From: Synergistaceae bacterium
GTDB lineage: Bacteria; Synergistota; Synergistia; Synergistales; Aminobacteriaceae
Reading direction: 5' to 3'
Assembly (NCBI GenBank): GCA_017444345.1
Contig: JAFSWW010000128.1
Coordinates: 1-49,376, forward strand
DNA: 49,376 nt
Shown here: one piece after another, positions 1-9,503 of the stretch
Position numbering within the stretch: the first letter of the stretch is position 1
Layout: each line of letters opens with the position of its first letter
Translations under genes and position numbers: made by a program
Notes under the pieces: model-generated
What the model was told of the DNA's origin: nothing
What the model saw: only the letters and a program-made list of their open reading frames with translations
Database searches by the model: none

Positions 1-883
1 TATTCATTGAGTGATTAACAATATTTAAGATCGGCTCTGCTAGTCTTTCCCTGACGGAAATTATTTTCATGGTCTCATTAGCTATAAAAATAGGCGCATG
101 AATAGAATTTTTTGAATTCAGGATCTTAATAAATTCTATTCCCTTGCTTAATTGCGATAAACGGCATATAACTTTTTGCCCCTTTGCGGCATAATACAAA
201 ATTTCGTCAATATTTTTATATAAATCATCAGAATATCTGACATAATCGGGCTGTTTTGCATGGAGTCCGCATAAAATCAAAGTGTCAACTTCCAAATTTT
301 GCGGGAGTATATAACCTCCTGTTAAAGCTGTAGAATGCTGCGAATAATCGCCGGTGTAAAGAATTTTCTTTCTTGAAGTCTCAAAATATGTCATCATAGC
401 ACCCGGAATGTGCCCGGCTTGGAAAAATGACACTGTGAAATCATTAAATTTTTTTGACTGCATATAATTTACTTCTGTTATACGCTGTAATAAATATTGA
501 GCTGCGAGTCTTTGTTCTTCCCTATTTATAGCAGCAAAATCATTAAATTTTTTGTCATATAGCTGATACTCTGTTAAAAGTCTTGTAGCTGCTGTCATAT
601 ATACACCTGCATTTGAGGCCGACTGCATGAGCTTTAAAAGATAACCCGTGTGATCTGTATGAGCATGAGAAATAAAAATATAGCCGATTTGATTCAAGCT
701 CAATAAAAAATTAAGATCAGACGTTAGAAGCGGCATAAAATCAGGTTCAAACGTTAAGCCTTTATTTGTGCCAATTCCAGAATCCAGAATAATATTAGAA
801 TTTCCGAGCCTCAAAAAATAACAGCTTGCTCCTACGTGCTGGCCTCCCCCTAAAGGCATAAAATAAATTTCTCTCTCATTCAT
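1..883 (-). CDS. MBL-fold / beta-CASP RNase-like hydrolase, partial
   Basis: An open minus-strand frame runs from ATG at 883 off the left edge, so about 294 residues of the N-terminal part are present and the C-terminus is missing. The start is preceded by an AGAGGA ribosome site at 11-12 bases. The sequence shows the metallo-beta-lactamase zinc signature SHAHTDH near residue 80, a later AGHIPGA segment (a third metal histidine) and YTGDYS (metal-bridging aspartate), and then sequence placed where the beta-CASP insert of CPSF/RNase-J-like enzymes lies. Members of that family cleave RNA or act as exonucleases using two zinc ions in the cytoplasm. The exact subfamily cannot be set without the missing end; a generic MBL hydrolase is the alternative. 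It lies downstream of the NYN gene, separated from it by a terminator. Confidence 0.75.
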   Translation of the reverse strand, partial: MNEREIYFMPLGGGQHVGASCYFLRLGNSNIILDSGIGTNKGLTFEPDFMPLLTSDLNFLLSLNQIGYIFISHAHTDHTGYLLKLMQSASNAGVYMTAATRLLTEYQLYDKKFNDFAAINREEQRLAAQYLLQRITEVNYMQSKKFNDFTVSFFQAGHIPGAMMTYFETSRKKILYTGDYSQHSTALTGGYILPQNLEVDTLILCGLHAKQPDYVRYSDDLYKNIDEILYYAAKGQKVICRLSQLSKGIEFIKILNSKNSIHAPIFIANETMKIISVRERLAEPILNIVNHSMN

Positions 884-945
884 GAAAAAATTTTCCTCTT
901 GAAATTAAGTTCATGAGCATATTATAAATTAGAGATATAAAAATA

Positions 946-963
946 GGGAGAAATGACTCTCCC
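946..963 (-). terminator. Rho-independent terminator after NYN gene
   Basis: Read on the minus strand, a 6-bp stem GGGAGA/TCTCCC with a 6-base loop is followed by TATTTTTATA. It sits 12 bases past the stop of the NYN gene and separates that gene from the MBL-fold gene. Confidence 0.75.
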
Positions 964-974
964 CTCACAAAATT

Positions 975-2468
975 TTAATCTTTCAAAGTCGGCTTATTCT
1001 GAAGTATTGCGCTGCCGTTCTTGGCAAATCCTACATTCATAATAGTTATATATTTCTCTAGGAACTGACTAATTTCTTGATCGGTCATCTTTAAATCAAG
1101 TTTTGACAACGCCCTATTAATCACAGAGAGTAAATTTAACTTGCTTAAATAATTTTCTTCGATTTCGTGTATAACTTCCTGTAAGACTGCTTCTGTTTTG
1201 AGTTCGACATTTCCTGACATAAAATATTCGTCTATATAGAAAAATGGTATGTCGTTATTCTGCAAACGTTGATAATAAGCCTGTCCGCAGTTGTCATATT
1301 CGAGCATGATTAAAAATTTTAATTCGGGCGTTAATTCAATCAAAGGCCAGAAATCGCAATCACTTGAAATTATCACAGCAGAGTCAATCGGGTGGCCTTC
1401 TACTTTGTTTTGAGCGACTTCACGATAAAATTTTATTGTCAAAGCAACATCTACGGCTGATTTCTCATCTTTGACTCTATCAGTCAAATAATATTCAAGC
1501 GGTAAATTTTCGTTGCGCCTCAATGCCCGCCATTGTGAAGAAGTATGCTCATCATCAACGAGTAAAATTTTTGCTATTTTGCCGGTGAGTCCCCTCGCGT
1601 CTAAATCCTTAATTATGCCTATAACTTTGCACGGGTCAGCGTTTTCGCAGTCTATAGCAATAATGACTCTTTCTGAACGTTTAAAGAATTCTTCAGGGTC
1701 AGTGAGTGCCGCGTCGCCTGCGTCTGTTACCTTGCTCATGTCATAGAATCTATCTCGATTGCGTTCGTACAAAATCGGCAAAAATTTCGCGTCGTCCCTT
1801 AAAATATTGCCGTCTCCGTCCGATGGGTACCAGTTTATAAATGCCTGATACGGATATAAATCCCTGTATTCATTATAAGATCTCGCAGCTTCTTTATTGC
1901 CGTCTACAGTATTACCCTTAGGAATAAAGAACATATTACGAATATAGCTCCATTTGATCCATTCAGGGAGAAATTTTTGACAGTTAGGCACATGAGGAAT
2001 CAAATAATTATGTACATCGACAATATAATCTTCAAGTTTTCGTTTTGCCCTGACAAATGGGATCCCGTCCTGCTCAAGAGCCTGCAAAGAATCTTGAGGG
2101 ACTAAATCAGGAATTGAGTCTATATTCTTTAAATCTGAATTCATTTCGGTGTAAATATCGCGGAAATTTCTTTGTAGTTTTGTTCTGAGTCTGCATAAGT
2201 GCCTAACTATACGAGCTTCCTTGTCTTGATTTAATTCTTCATAGACGCTGCGATAAAATTGCGGATTCATGTTATCTAGCTGGCCAAGTCCGAAATATCT
2301 ATCATCAATGCCGAGTAAGTATGCAACTCTTGAAACTATATCCCGTTTTGATCTCGGTGCTGCCTCAGTGGGCAATTTCAACGCCGTAGTTGGTAAATTC
2401 TCCGAAAAATTTTGTAAAGATGCCCTCTTGCTGTCATCAAGAAGGCTGCCTATGCTGAAATCACTCAT
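975..2468 (-). CDS. NYN/PIN-like domain putative RNase
   Basis: A 497-residue soluble protein. The C-terminal half (about 268-410) has the acidic constellation of NYN domains: AIDCEN (Asp 273), a DEKSAVD stretch near 335 and SSDCDFW near 370, set in alternating hydrophobic strands. NYN domains are PIN-like metal-dependent endoribonucleases acting on structured RNA in the cytoplasm. The first 260 residues are charged and mostly helical in character and I do not recognise a family there. Start ATG 2468 has only a weak ribosome site, and the leader holds a 7-bp inverted repeat. An RNA-processing role is supported by the fold; the substrate is unknown. The neighbouring beta-CASP-like gene suggests an RNA-metabolism pair, but a terminator separates them. 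Confidence 0.7.
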   Translation of the reverse strand: MSDFSIGSLLDDSKRASLQNFSENLPTTALKLPTEAAPRSKRDIVSRVAYLLGIDDRYFGLGQLDNMNPQFYRSVYEELNQDKEARIVRHLCRLRTKLQRNFRDIYTEMNSDLKNIDSIPDLVPQDSLQALEQDGIPFVRAKRKLEDYIVDVHNYLIPHVPNCQKFLPEWIKWSYIRNMFFIPKGNTVDGNKEAARSYNEYRDLYPYQAFINWYPSDGDGNILRDDAKFLPILYERNRDRFYDMSKVTDAGDAALTDPEEFFKRSERVIIAIDCENADPCKVIGIIKDLDARGLTGKIAKILLVDDEHTSSQWRALRRNENLPLEYYLTDRVKDEKSAVDVALTIKFYREVAQNKVEGHPIDSAVIISSDCDFWPLIELTPELKFLIMLEYDNCGQAYYQRLQNNDIPFFYIDEYFMSGNVELKTEAVLQEVIHEIEENYLSKLNLLSVINRALSKLDLKMTDQEISQFLEKYITIMNVGFAKNGSAILQNKPTLKD

Positions 2469-2480
2469 AATTTATAAATA

Positions 2481-2525
2481 CTGCTGCGAGATATATTTTT
2501 ATAGCCGCCCTAACTTTTGCAGCAG
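2481..2525. promoter_or_regulatory. Inverted repeat in the NYN gene leader
   Basis: CTGCTGC at 2481-2487 and GCAGCAG at 2519-2525 are perfect inverted repeats 31 bases apart, just upstream of the NYN start at 2468. They could form a hairpin in the 5' leader or an operator. An RNA-binding product next to a structured leader would allow autoregulation, which is only inference. Confidence 0.35.
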
Positions 2526-2633
2526 ATTATTATTTCACTCCTTTATGTAATATATAATATATTTATTCTTGTTAAGGCTGACTGTAAATAATTAATAATT
2601 TTATCTATTACCCCCCTTTACATGAATATTTTA

Positions 2634-3527
2634 TTATAATGACCTCCAACTCTTAAAGCCCCGCCCTAATACTTCTGAAGCGTCGCAAATTGATACAAAT
2701 GCTTTATCATCATGTTCACGTAAAAAACGCTTGAGCATTATTACATGTCTGGGCTCTAAAAGTGTTAATAAAACCGGTCTGGGCTGGCCTGTATAGCCTC
2801 CTTTACCCTCAAGTCTCGTTACTCCCTTGCCTAAATCAGTTATGAATTTGCTTACTTCGTCGGGAATATTTGTGATTATAAATGCCTGCTTGCGTTTATC
2901 AAAACTGTGAGTAATATTATCAACTGTAACGCCGTTCACATATAAGCCGACAATCCCGTAAACTGCTGACTCAAGACCTATAACGCCTATTGAAAGCGAA
3001 ATTATTACGAGATTCAGAATTATAGAAAATTTGCCGATCTCTATTCCGTGTCGTTTACGCAAAGCAACAGCAATTATATCTGTCCCGCCTCCTGAGCCTC
3101 CAACGTTCAACATCAAGCCGCCCGCAAAGCCTTTTATTAATCCCGTAATAACAGTAGCCATGAATTTGTCATCAGGTAGAGGCAGCGGAAAATTTGCGAA
3201 AATCTGCAGTCCCGTCGAAAATGTAAATATCGCCGTTAAAGTCAAAGCAAGAAATCTCACTGTCAAATCACGCCATGCCCATATGACTAATAAAATATTT
3301 CCGGTCAAGATTACCCAGTTCGGCGAAATTCCAAACATGTAATTAGTAAGTACTGCTATACCTGACACGCCTAAATCAGGAAATTTATAATGCAGTGTGA
3401 AATAATTTACAGCAAAGGCCTGAAGAAGACTCGCGAAAATTATGACAAGTACTCCCTTCCAGTCCTGTTTGATTGCGTCAAAGATTACGGCAAAGAATGC
3501 CCGGAAAAATTTTTTCATGTTATTCAT
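2634..3527 (-). CDS. YitT family membrane protein (DUF161 + DUF2179)
   Basis: The start is placed at ATG 3527 (MNNMKKFF), because GGGAGG lies 13 bases upstream; the longer frame up to 3662 would run through the terminator at 3652-3679 and makes the protein longer than the family. The 297-residue product has about five to six membrane spans in the first 200 residues, with a glycine-rich GGSGGGTDI motif typical of YitT proteins. A cytoplasmic C-terminal domain of about 80 residues (DUF2179, with the segment KGVTRLEGKGGYTG) follows. The function of this widespread family is unresolved; a transport role is assumed. It appears to be a single-gene unit. Confidence 0.85.
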   Translation of the reverse strand: MNNMKKFFRAFFAVIFDAIKQDWKGVLVIIFASLLQAFAVNYFTLHYKFPDLGVSGIAVLTNYMFGISPNWVILTGNILLVIWAWRDLTVRFLALTLTAIFTFSTGLQIFANFPLPLPDDKFMATVITGLIKGFAGGLMLNVGGSGGGTDIIAVALRKRHGIEIGKFSIILNLVIISLSIGVIGLESAVYGIVGLYVNGVTVDNITHSFDKRKQAFIITNIPDEVSKFITDLGKGVTRLEGKGGYTGQPRPVLLTLLEPRHVIMLKRFLREHDDKAFVSICDASEVLGRGFKSWRSL

Positions 3528-3651
3528 TCGTGCGGTGATTCCTCCCTTGAAATAAAAATATAATTTTGCACGTGTAATAATATTAGCACAGATATATTTT
3601 TGCTTTATAAAATTTGCATGAAATATTACGAAAAATTTTGCGAAAAAATAA

Positions 3652-3679
3652 CCTCCTGCCATTGTGTCATAACAGGAGG
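3652..3679 (-). terminator. Rho-independent terminator after the 1383-residue protein gene
   Basis: On the minus strand CCTCCTG pairs with CAGGAGG (7 bp) and is followed by TTATTTTTTCG. It lies 15 bases beyond the stop at 3694. Confidence 0.8.
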
Positions 3680-3693
3680 CCGGGCGAATTTAT

Positions 3694-6600
3694 TTATTTG
3701 CTGACAAGAATAACAGGCGCATAAATTATATCTTTATTCAGCCACGCAGAGACAATAATTAATTTATTTTCCGGGACTGTAAAAATTTCTTGGCCTGATT
3801 CGTTATAGAATTCAGCGATTGAGTCATCTTCTGAAGGCTCATGATTTTGCGGACATGCCAGCCAGTATAATTTTGAGTTAATTTCTGCGTTCTCGTCTAG
3901 TTCGATTTCAAGTTCATAGAGACCGCTTTTATTAACGTGAATCTCAGGCAATACAGCAGCAATTATATAATCATCAGAAATATTTATATTGATAGAATTA
4001 ATATCACGTTCAGGGCCTATAAATAAATTCTCGTTTGAGCTAATAATTTTTTCAGGCTCGTTAATAATTTCTGATTCAAATTTTGAGCTTGAGTCCGATT
4101 CTGACTCGTCATTATTTGCAAGAATTGAATTTTGCGGAGTTATATATGCTTTTTTCGGGTCAGGATTATTATTTATTATGAGCGTAAAATTTTTACTCGT
4201 CTCACGTTGCGAATATTCAGCGGGAATCTTGCTATTATAAGCAGTAACAGTAATATTATATTCCCCCGGTGCCGCAGTCGGAGTCCCTGAAATTTTGCCC
4301 TTGCTAGAAATTTTTAAACCTGCCGGGAGATTATCAGCGCGCCACTTTATAGTTTTGTCGCCGGTTGCTGTGAGAATCGCATTATATTTTGTCTTGTAAA
4401 TTGCTTCAGGAAGTGAATCACTTGTAATTACAGGCGGATTATAGATTTGTAAGGAAAATTTTTTCTTTGCGGTTTTGCCCGAACTGTTAGAGAGATTTAT
4501 ATTAATCTTGAATTTTCCTGATTGATTAATAATTCCTGAAAGAATACCAGTTTTTACGTCATAGCTCATGCCTTCAGGGAATCCCGTAAAATCCCAGCTC
4601 AAAGGGGGCGTGCCTGTTCCTGTGCAGGAAATTATATAATTTTCGCCGATTATTGCAGATTTGAGTCCGTAATTATTTATTGAAGTTATTGCGGGTTTCT
4701 CGGCTGTTATCTTAAGCGTTAATTTATTAGCAGATTCTCCGGCGGCATTTGTAGCAATTATAGTAATTTTGCCGTTAAAGCCTTGAGTCGGAGTCCCTGA
4801 AATTATGCCGTTTTCTGAATCAAATTCAAGTCCGGGGGGTAATATTTCTTTAATGCTCCATGTGATAGGCTCTGACCCCTTAGAAATTTTTAACGGTGAT
4901 GAGCGATATTCTTTATAAACGTAGCCGGCTAGTAACTTCCCGGAGAACTTAGGCAAGACGGGATTTATTACAAGCGAGAAAGTTTTCTGTATTGAGTCAT
5001 TCCCATTTGAGGCAGTAATAATTATATTCTCAAAATTGCCGTATTCTTTAGGAGTGCCTGAAATTTTGCCGGTTGACTCGTTAATTGCCAGGCCGTCGGG
5101 AAGATTCGCAGCTTGCCATGTTAAAGATTTTGCGCCTTTTGCCTTGAGTGAAAAACTATATTTTTTGCCGTCAGTCCCGTTTTTAAGAGTCATTGTAGTG
5201 ATTTCGAGTGAAGCTCCTGACGCATTCACAATAATAGTAAATTTTTTCGAGGCCGAGTCAGTCCCGTTTGACGCAATAATAATAAATGTATAATTGCCTG
5301 ATTTCGTAGGAATGCCGCTTATAATGCCAGACTCGTTAAAATCAAGTCCCGGGGGAAGTTCGTCCGTGTGAGACCATTTTATATTATTTTCTGAGGCTTT
5401 GAGAGTAAAATTATATTTCTTCCCTGTGAATGCTTTATCAAGAGACTCCGTTATAATTTGCAAGTCTGACTCATTATCATCATAAACAATAGCGGGGCCG
5501 ACTGTAATATTTATTGACTCGGTTAAATTCTTAAATTTTGCTGTTAATGTCGTGCTACCTTCCTTGAGTCCATAAATACAGCCGTTATCGTTGACTTTTG
5601 CAAATTCCGTTGAAGTCCATTCAGTGCCGTTTAATGGCGATGATATATCGTAATAATTCCCGTTTTCGTCAATTGCGTAGAGTCCCGCGGGAGTCTCTGA
5701 GTCCTTATTTGTATAAAGTGTTGAATCTCCATTAAAATCAAGTTTGACTATATTTATATTATTTAAATCATTAAGCGCAACAACCTGCACAACATTTGAA
5801 ATATACATGCTTGTTCCGTCTGAATTATTAGGATTTTGCGAGAAACAAGAAATATTTATCATTCCTGTATCCTGACTTGTAAATTTAATTTTTGCTTCAA
5901 ATTTTGTGCTGCTTTTGCCATTAGCAGGAATCGTGAAAAGATTAAAATTTCCGCCGTTCACAATAGAGAAATATATATCATGCGATATAGATACTTGACT
6001 TGTTACTGTGAGATTTACAATTTGAGTATTTCTCTCAGAAAGTTTAAATACTGCCGGTTCTGCTTTTAGTGTAAGTCCGTCTATAAAGTTAAATTTTCCT
6101 GTCGTTATATTTTGTTTTGCTGCTAATATTTTGCTGATTGTTGATTTTGATGATTTTAAAGCATTTGCACCCGCTCCGAAAGTTTTAAAGCTGATTTTAC
6201 TGCCTTTCAAGAGTAATGCTACCTCGCAGCCTACATCTCTTTGTTTGCAAATTTCCCAGTGCCCGTGATCTATTTTTAATAGCGTTTCTTCTAACGGACT
6301 TAATAAATCATCAGCGTATACACTGCTATGTCCGGCGAAATCCCCCGCTGCACTTGTTCCGGATATTATTGTGTCGTGTGCTTGACTTGAAAAAATTACA
6401 TTTGCTGCAACATATGAAAATATTTTCATGAATGGAAGTATATTATCAATTATGAAAATTGCGGCGTTCATTTTTCCGGCCAGTTTGGGAATATATTTTT
6501 TTATTGCTCTCGGTATATGAAATAAAGCAACGGACTCTAAATCCGTGAATTCTACAGCGTCAATATTAATATTATCGCCTTTACTCCATCCGAATTTGAA

Positions 6601-7845
6601 AAGTTCCCATATAGATTTTCTTGTGAGAGTCCCCCGTATATCTCCATAGATTGCGTACATCGGCACATTTTCAGGAAATCCGTAATCACGATTTATATTT
6701 GTCTGAAGCTCACTTAATCCCGTTTGATTGAGTATTATATTACTCGTTAAAATTGTCGCTATAAATATTTTGAAAGCAGGATCAATTAATGCAGGATTAT
6801 TTAATAAATCAAGAAGTTTATCGCGGTTATTATCCGAACACAAAATATCAGCCCACGGACTCCCCCTGTGAGGTGTTAAAATAGTTATAACTCGTCTTAT
6901 AGCTCCCTGCTTATATGAACGTTTTGTCCAGTTATTGCCGTCGTCAAGTATTTCTCCTGAAGGTTTGTGCAAAAATTTTCGCGCCATTAGTCCGCCCATT
7001 CCGTGAGCTACTATATCAGTTCTTGTACATGCAATTTTTCTCGCTGAGTATTCAGCAAAAATTTTCGTCAATGTTCTGAATAATCCGTTAAAATCCCGTG
7101 CCAAAACTTTACTGGGAGGATCTATATTAAAATAGTCCCATGAATAAACTTTATAGCCTTTAGTAACGAGTTCATGCCAAACGCCCTTATTTTTGCCTAT
7201 ATTAAAAGTCTCATTGCAATTACTGAACATACCATGAATTAACATGACAGGTGCAGCCTCAATTGTAAGATTTATATTTTCTTCTGATGTTGTGCCGTCA
7301 TCAGCCTCAAATTTTACTTTGACAGTGAACGAGTCAGACGGAAAATTTTTATTTTCTGGGAATCTCTCAGGAGCTATTAAGACAGCTGAAGCCTGATATT
7401 TATTATCGTCTAAATAAGTAGTCGAAATTTTTGCAGTCGTAAACATGTTAGTGCGATATGCAAGAGACTCAAAAGTTGCGCCGAAATCTTCATCAAAATT
7501 AAATGACACATAGCCGGGTTTATTTGTCTGAACTCGTAAAATTAAGCGCGTATTTCCGTCCGCTGTCAGTCCCTTTTTGCCGTATGTGTTGTAAGAACGA
7601 TTGCGTATATATTTCTCGTCAACTTGATAACCATTTGAGTCAAAATACATTTTTTCATTCATGCCGGCAATTAGTATATCAGTGTCTTTACCTTGTCCGA
7701 GTACGTCAACTTGCATATTTGCGGGAGTCGGCGGTGAAGGAGGCGCAGGGTGAGGGGTTATTTCGTCGTTATCAGAATTATCAATGCAAATATTCACTAT
7801 CATATTATTATTAGCATCATTTATTAAATCTCTATATATATCCAC
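3694..7845 (-). CDS. Giant Ig-repeat protein with an alpha/beta-hydrolase (lipase-like) domain lacking the catalytic serine
   Basis: 1383 residues. Residues about 200-530 form a PGAP1/lipase-like alpha/beta-hydrolase fold: LIHGMF (oxyanion loop) near 203 and the nucleophile elbow near 280-285. The elbow reads AHGMGG, where active relatives have GHSMGG, so the serine is a glycine (codon GGA). A Big_2-like module follows near 700-790, then five He_PIG-type modules, each with an LPPGL...G.ISGTP core. The last 110 residues form a domain shared with the 1734-residue protein (IAAVLPEI ... SEDDSIAEF ... YAPVI). No signal peptide is visible: GTG at 7845 and in-frame ATG near 7803 both lack a ribosome site, and the frame stays open about 120 bases further upstream without a start codon. 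It is probably a surface protein that lost its 5' end; a role in binding is inferred, not shown. Confidence 0.7.
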   Translation of the reverse strand: MDIYRDLINDANNNMIVNICIDNSDNDEITPHPAPPSPPTPANMQVDVLGQGKDTDILIAGMNEKMYFDSNGYQVDEKYIRNRSYNTYGKKGLTADGNTRLILRVQTNKPGYVSFNFDEDFGATFESLAYRTNMFTTAKISTTYLDDNKYQASAVLIAPERFPENKNFPSDSFTVKVKFEADDGTTSEENINLTIEAAPVMLIHGMFSNCNETFNIGKNKGVWHELVTKGYKVYSWDYFNIDPPSKVLARDFNGLFRTLTKIFAEYSARKIACTRTDIVAHGMGGLMARKFLHKPSGEILDDGNNWTKRSYKQGAIRRVITILTPHRGSPWADILCSDNNRDKLLDLLNNPALIDPAFKIFIATILTSNIILNQTGLSELQTNINRDYGFPENVPMYAIYGDIRGTLTRKSIWELFKFGWSKGDNINIDAVEFTDLESVALFHIPRAIKKYIPKLAGKMNAAIFIIDNILPFMKIFSYVAANVIFSSQAHDTIISGTSAAGDFAGHSSVYADDLLSPLEETLLKIDHGHWEICKQRDVGCEVALLLKGSKISFKTFGAGANALKSSKSTISKILAAKQNITTGKFNFIDGLTLKAEPAVFKLSERNTQIVNLTVTSQVSISHDIYFSIVNGGNFNLFTIPANGKSSTKFEAKIKFTSQDTGMINISCFSQNPNNSDGTSMYISNVVQVVALNDLNNINIVKLDFNGDSTLYTNKDSETPAGLYAIDENGNYYDISSPLNGTEWTSTEFAKVNDNGCIYGLKEGSTTLTAKFKNLTESINITVGPAIVYDDNESDLQIITESLDKAFTGKKYNFTLKASENNIKWSHTDELPPGLDFNESGIISGIPTKSGNYTFIIIASNGTDSASKKFTIIVNASGASLEITTMTLKNGTDGKKYSFSLKAKGAKSLTWQAANLPDGLAINESTGKISGTPKEYGNFENIIITASNGNDSIQKTFSLVINPVLPKFSGKLLAGYVYKEYRSSPLKISKGSEPITWSIKEILPPGLEFDSENGIISGTPTQGFNGKITIIATNAAGESANKLTLKITAEKPAITSINNYGLKSAIIGENYIISCTGTGTPPLSWDFTGFPEGMSYDVKTGILSGIINQSGKFKININLSNSSGKTAKKKFSLQIYNPPVITSDSLPEAIYKTKYNAILTATGDKTIKWRADNLPAGLKISSKGKISGTPTAAPGEYNITVTAYNSKIPAEYSQRETSKNFTLIINNNPDPKKAYITPQNSILANNDESESDSSSKFESEIINEPEKIISSNENLFIGPERDINSININISDDYIIAAVLPEIHVNKSGLYELEIELDENAEINSKLYWLACPQNHEPSEDDSIAEFYNESGQEIFTVPENKLIIVSAWLNKDIIYAPVILVSK

Positions 7846-8008
7846 ATTATACTTATAGTGTAATATGGGTGAATGTACATCGTATTCGTAAAAGAATATA
7901 TTTCTAATCTTATCTGAATAGATACCACCATCGCGAAAAGCTAAGGAGCACCATAAGTTCTTAATGCTTTTATAAGATTATTTGAATTTTTTACATATTG
8001 AAATAAAT

Positions 8009-8266
8009 TAGCACTGCAATAGTAATAGCTATAGAATCAAAAAAATGTTTGCCCCTTATGAATCACTTGACGGAACCGGGCGAGTCTCTAAAAATGGATT
8101 TCTTGACGTTAAAGCAGCTTATGACATTTTAGAGTCAGAATTTAATAATAATGAGCCAATAAATTATTTCTCAGGTAGCGGCGGGGGCGGCTGTAATATA
8201 AATTATTCGTTTATATGCGCGTTAATTTTGCTTTGTGTAATATTATCTATCAAGAAAATTTTATAG
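8009..8266 (+). pseudogene. C-terminal fragment with Synerg-CTERM-like sorting signal
   Basis: The frame is open from 8009 and the first ATG is at 8045, without a ribosome site. The 73 residues from that ATG include SLDGTGRVSKNGFLDVKAAY, which resembles the tail of a secreted subtilase-like domain. They end in SGSGGGGCN, a hydrophobic helix of about 18 residues and a KK tail. That end matches the layout I know as the Synerg-CTERM sorting domain, a cell-surface anchor of Synergistota. With no start signals, no signal peptide and no upstream body it reads as the surviving 3' end of a larger secreted protein. The 5'-truncated-looking Ig-repeat gene starts 160-200 bases away on the other strand. 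Confidence 0.6.
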
Positions 8267-8331
8267 CGTGATATAATTTTTTAAATATTTCACATTTAGA
8301 TTTATTTATTATTTATAAGGGAGTTGTTATC

Positions 8332-9462
8332 ATGCGTAAAATTTTAGCGGCGTTAATTCTTGTATGTATGCTTTGCAGTGCTGCATTTGCTGATGATGAG
8401 ATTATCAAAGTCGGTATATTCAATTGCTTGACTGGTCAAAATGCTTTCGGCGGTCAGTTAGAGCTTGAGGGGACTCAATTAGCGCATTCTTTATTTCCTG
8501 AAATAGCCGGCAAAAAAGTGGAGCTTGTTATAGTCGATAATAAGTCCGACAAGGTAGAAGCAGCAAACGCAGTAACACGCCTGATCGAGAATGACAAAGT
8601 TAATGCGATAATCGGCACTTATGGATCGTCCCTAGCAATGGCAGGCGGAGAAGTTGCCGAGAAAGCCGGGATTCCCGTAATCGGGACTTCATGCACTAAT
8701 CCGCTTGTAACTCAGGGCAAAAAATTTTATTTCCGTGTATGCTTCATTGACCCATTTCAAGGCGCAGGGGCAGCAACTTACGCATTTAAGAATTTAAACG
8801 CAAAGAGAGCGGCGACTTTAATCGACATTTCTAATGATTACAGCGTAGGGCTCGGGAAGTTTTTCAGGGATTCATTCAAGAAAATGGGCGGCCAAGTTGT
8901 TGCTAATTTGAACTATCAGACGGGCGACACGGATTTTACAGCGCAGTTAACAGCTCTTATCGCGGCAGATCCTGAAGTCGTATTCTTACCGGCATATTTT
9001 GCAGAGGGTGCTATTGTGTTAAAGCAGGCAAAGGAACTCGGCGCAAAATTTAAATTTATCGGTGCGGACGCTATGGACAACCCCGAAATTGTAACACTCG
9101 GCGGCGATGCTGTAGAAGGTTTCTTACACACTACATTTGCGTATGATCCTTCAATGCCCGAAATGAATCCGGTAGCAAAGGCCTTCACTGAAGAATGGAA
9201 TAAGATTCACCCTGACAAAGCCCCTAACGTAAATTGCGCGCTCGGTTATGACTGTTATATCATGTTGAAGGACGCAATCGAGAGAGCAGGAAGCACTGAC
9301 CCCGCAAAAATTCGCGATGCACTCGAAACAGTTAAAGATCTTCCTACAGTTACAGGAATGACTACGATAAACGCGACTCATGACGCAGAGAAAGATATGG
9401 GAATTGTTGAGATTCGCGATGGCAAGAAAACTTTTATCGGAATAGTTAAACCTGAAGTATAA
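8332..9462 (+). CDS. livK: Branched-chain amino-acid ABC transporter, substrate-binding protein
   Basis: 376 residues with a signal peptide (MRKILAALILVCMLCSAAFA, cleaved before DDE). The mature protein is a type I periplasmic binding protein of the LivJ/LivK family: the opening IKVGIFNCLTGQNA, the VIGTSCTNPLVT hinge region and TLIDISNDYSVGLG are typical. It captures branched-chain or related amino acids in the periplasm and hands them to the LivH/LivM permease encoded downstream. An AAGGGAG ribosome site lies 9 bases before ATG 8332. It is the first gene of the operon and is followed by a strong hairpin, so it is probably made in excess over the membrane parts. Substrate specificity within the family cannot be read from sequence. 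Confidence 0.95.
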   Translation: MRKILAALILVCMLCSAAFADDEIIKVGIFNCLTGQNAFGGQLELEGTQLAHSLFPEIAGKKVELVIVDNKSDKVEAANAVTRLIENDKVNAIIGTYGSSLAMAGGEVAEKAGIPVIGTSCTNPLVTQGKKFYFRVCFIDPFQGAGAATYAFKNLNAKRAATLIDISNDYSVGLGKFFRDSFKKMGGQVVANLNYQTGDTDFTAQLTALIAADPEVVFLPAYFAEGAIVLKQAKELGAKFKFIGADAMDNPEIVTLGGDAVEGFLHTTFAYDPSMPEMNPVAKAFTEEWNKIHPDKAPNVNCALGYDCYIMLKDAIERAGSTDPAKIRDALETVKDLPTVTGMTTINATHDAEKDMGIVEIRDGKKTFIGIVKPEV

Positions 9463-9503
9463 AGCCCTGTAACCTGTAATAATAATTAACTTGCAAATTT
9501 CTA

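Noticed and set aside
975-2468. NYN gene as a defence or toxin-antitoxin component
   Set aside because: No antitoxin-sized partner, helicase or other defence gene lies next to it; a general RNA-processing role fits as well.
2634-3662. YitT protein with the longer N-terminus from 3662
   Set aside because: The extension crosses a terminator, has no ribosome site and exceeds family length; GGGAGG before 3527 marks the better start.
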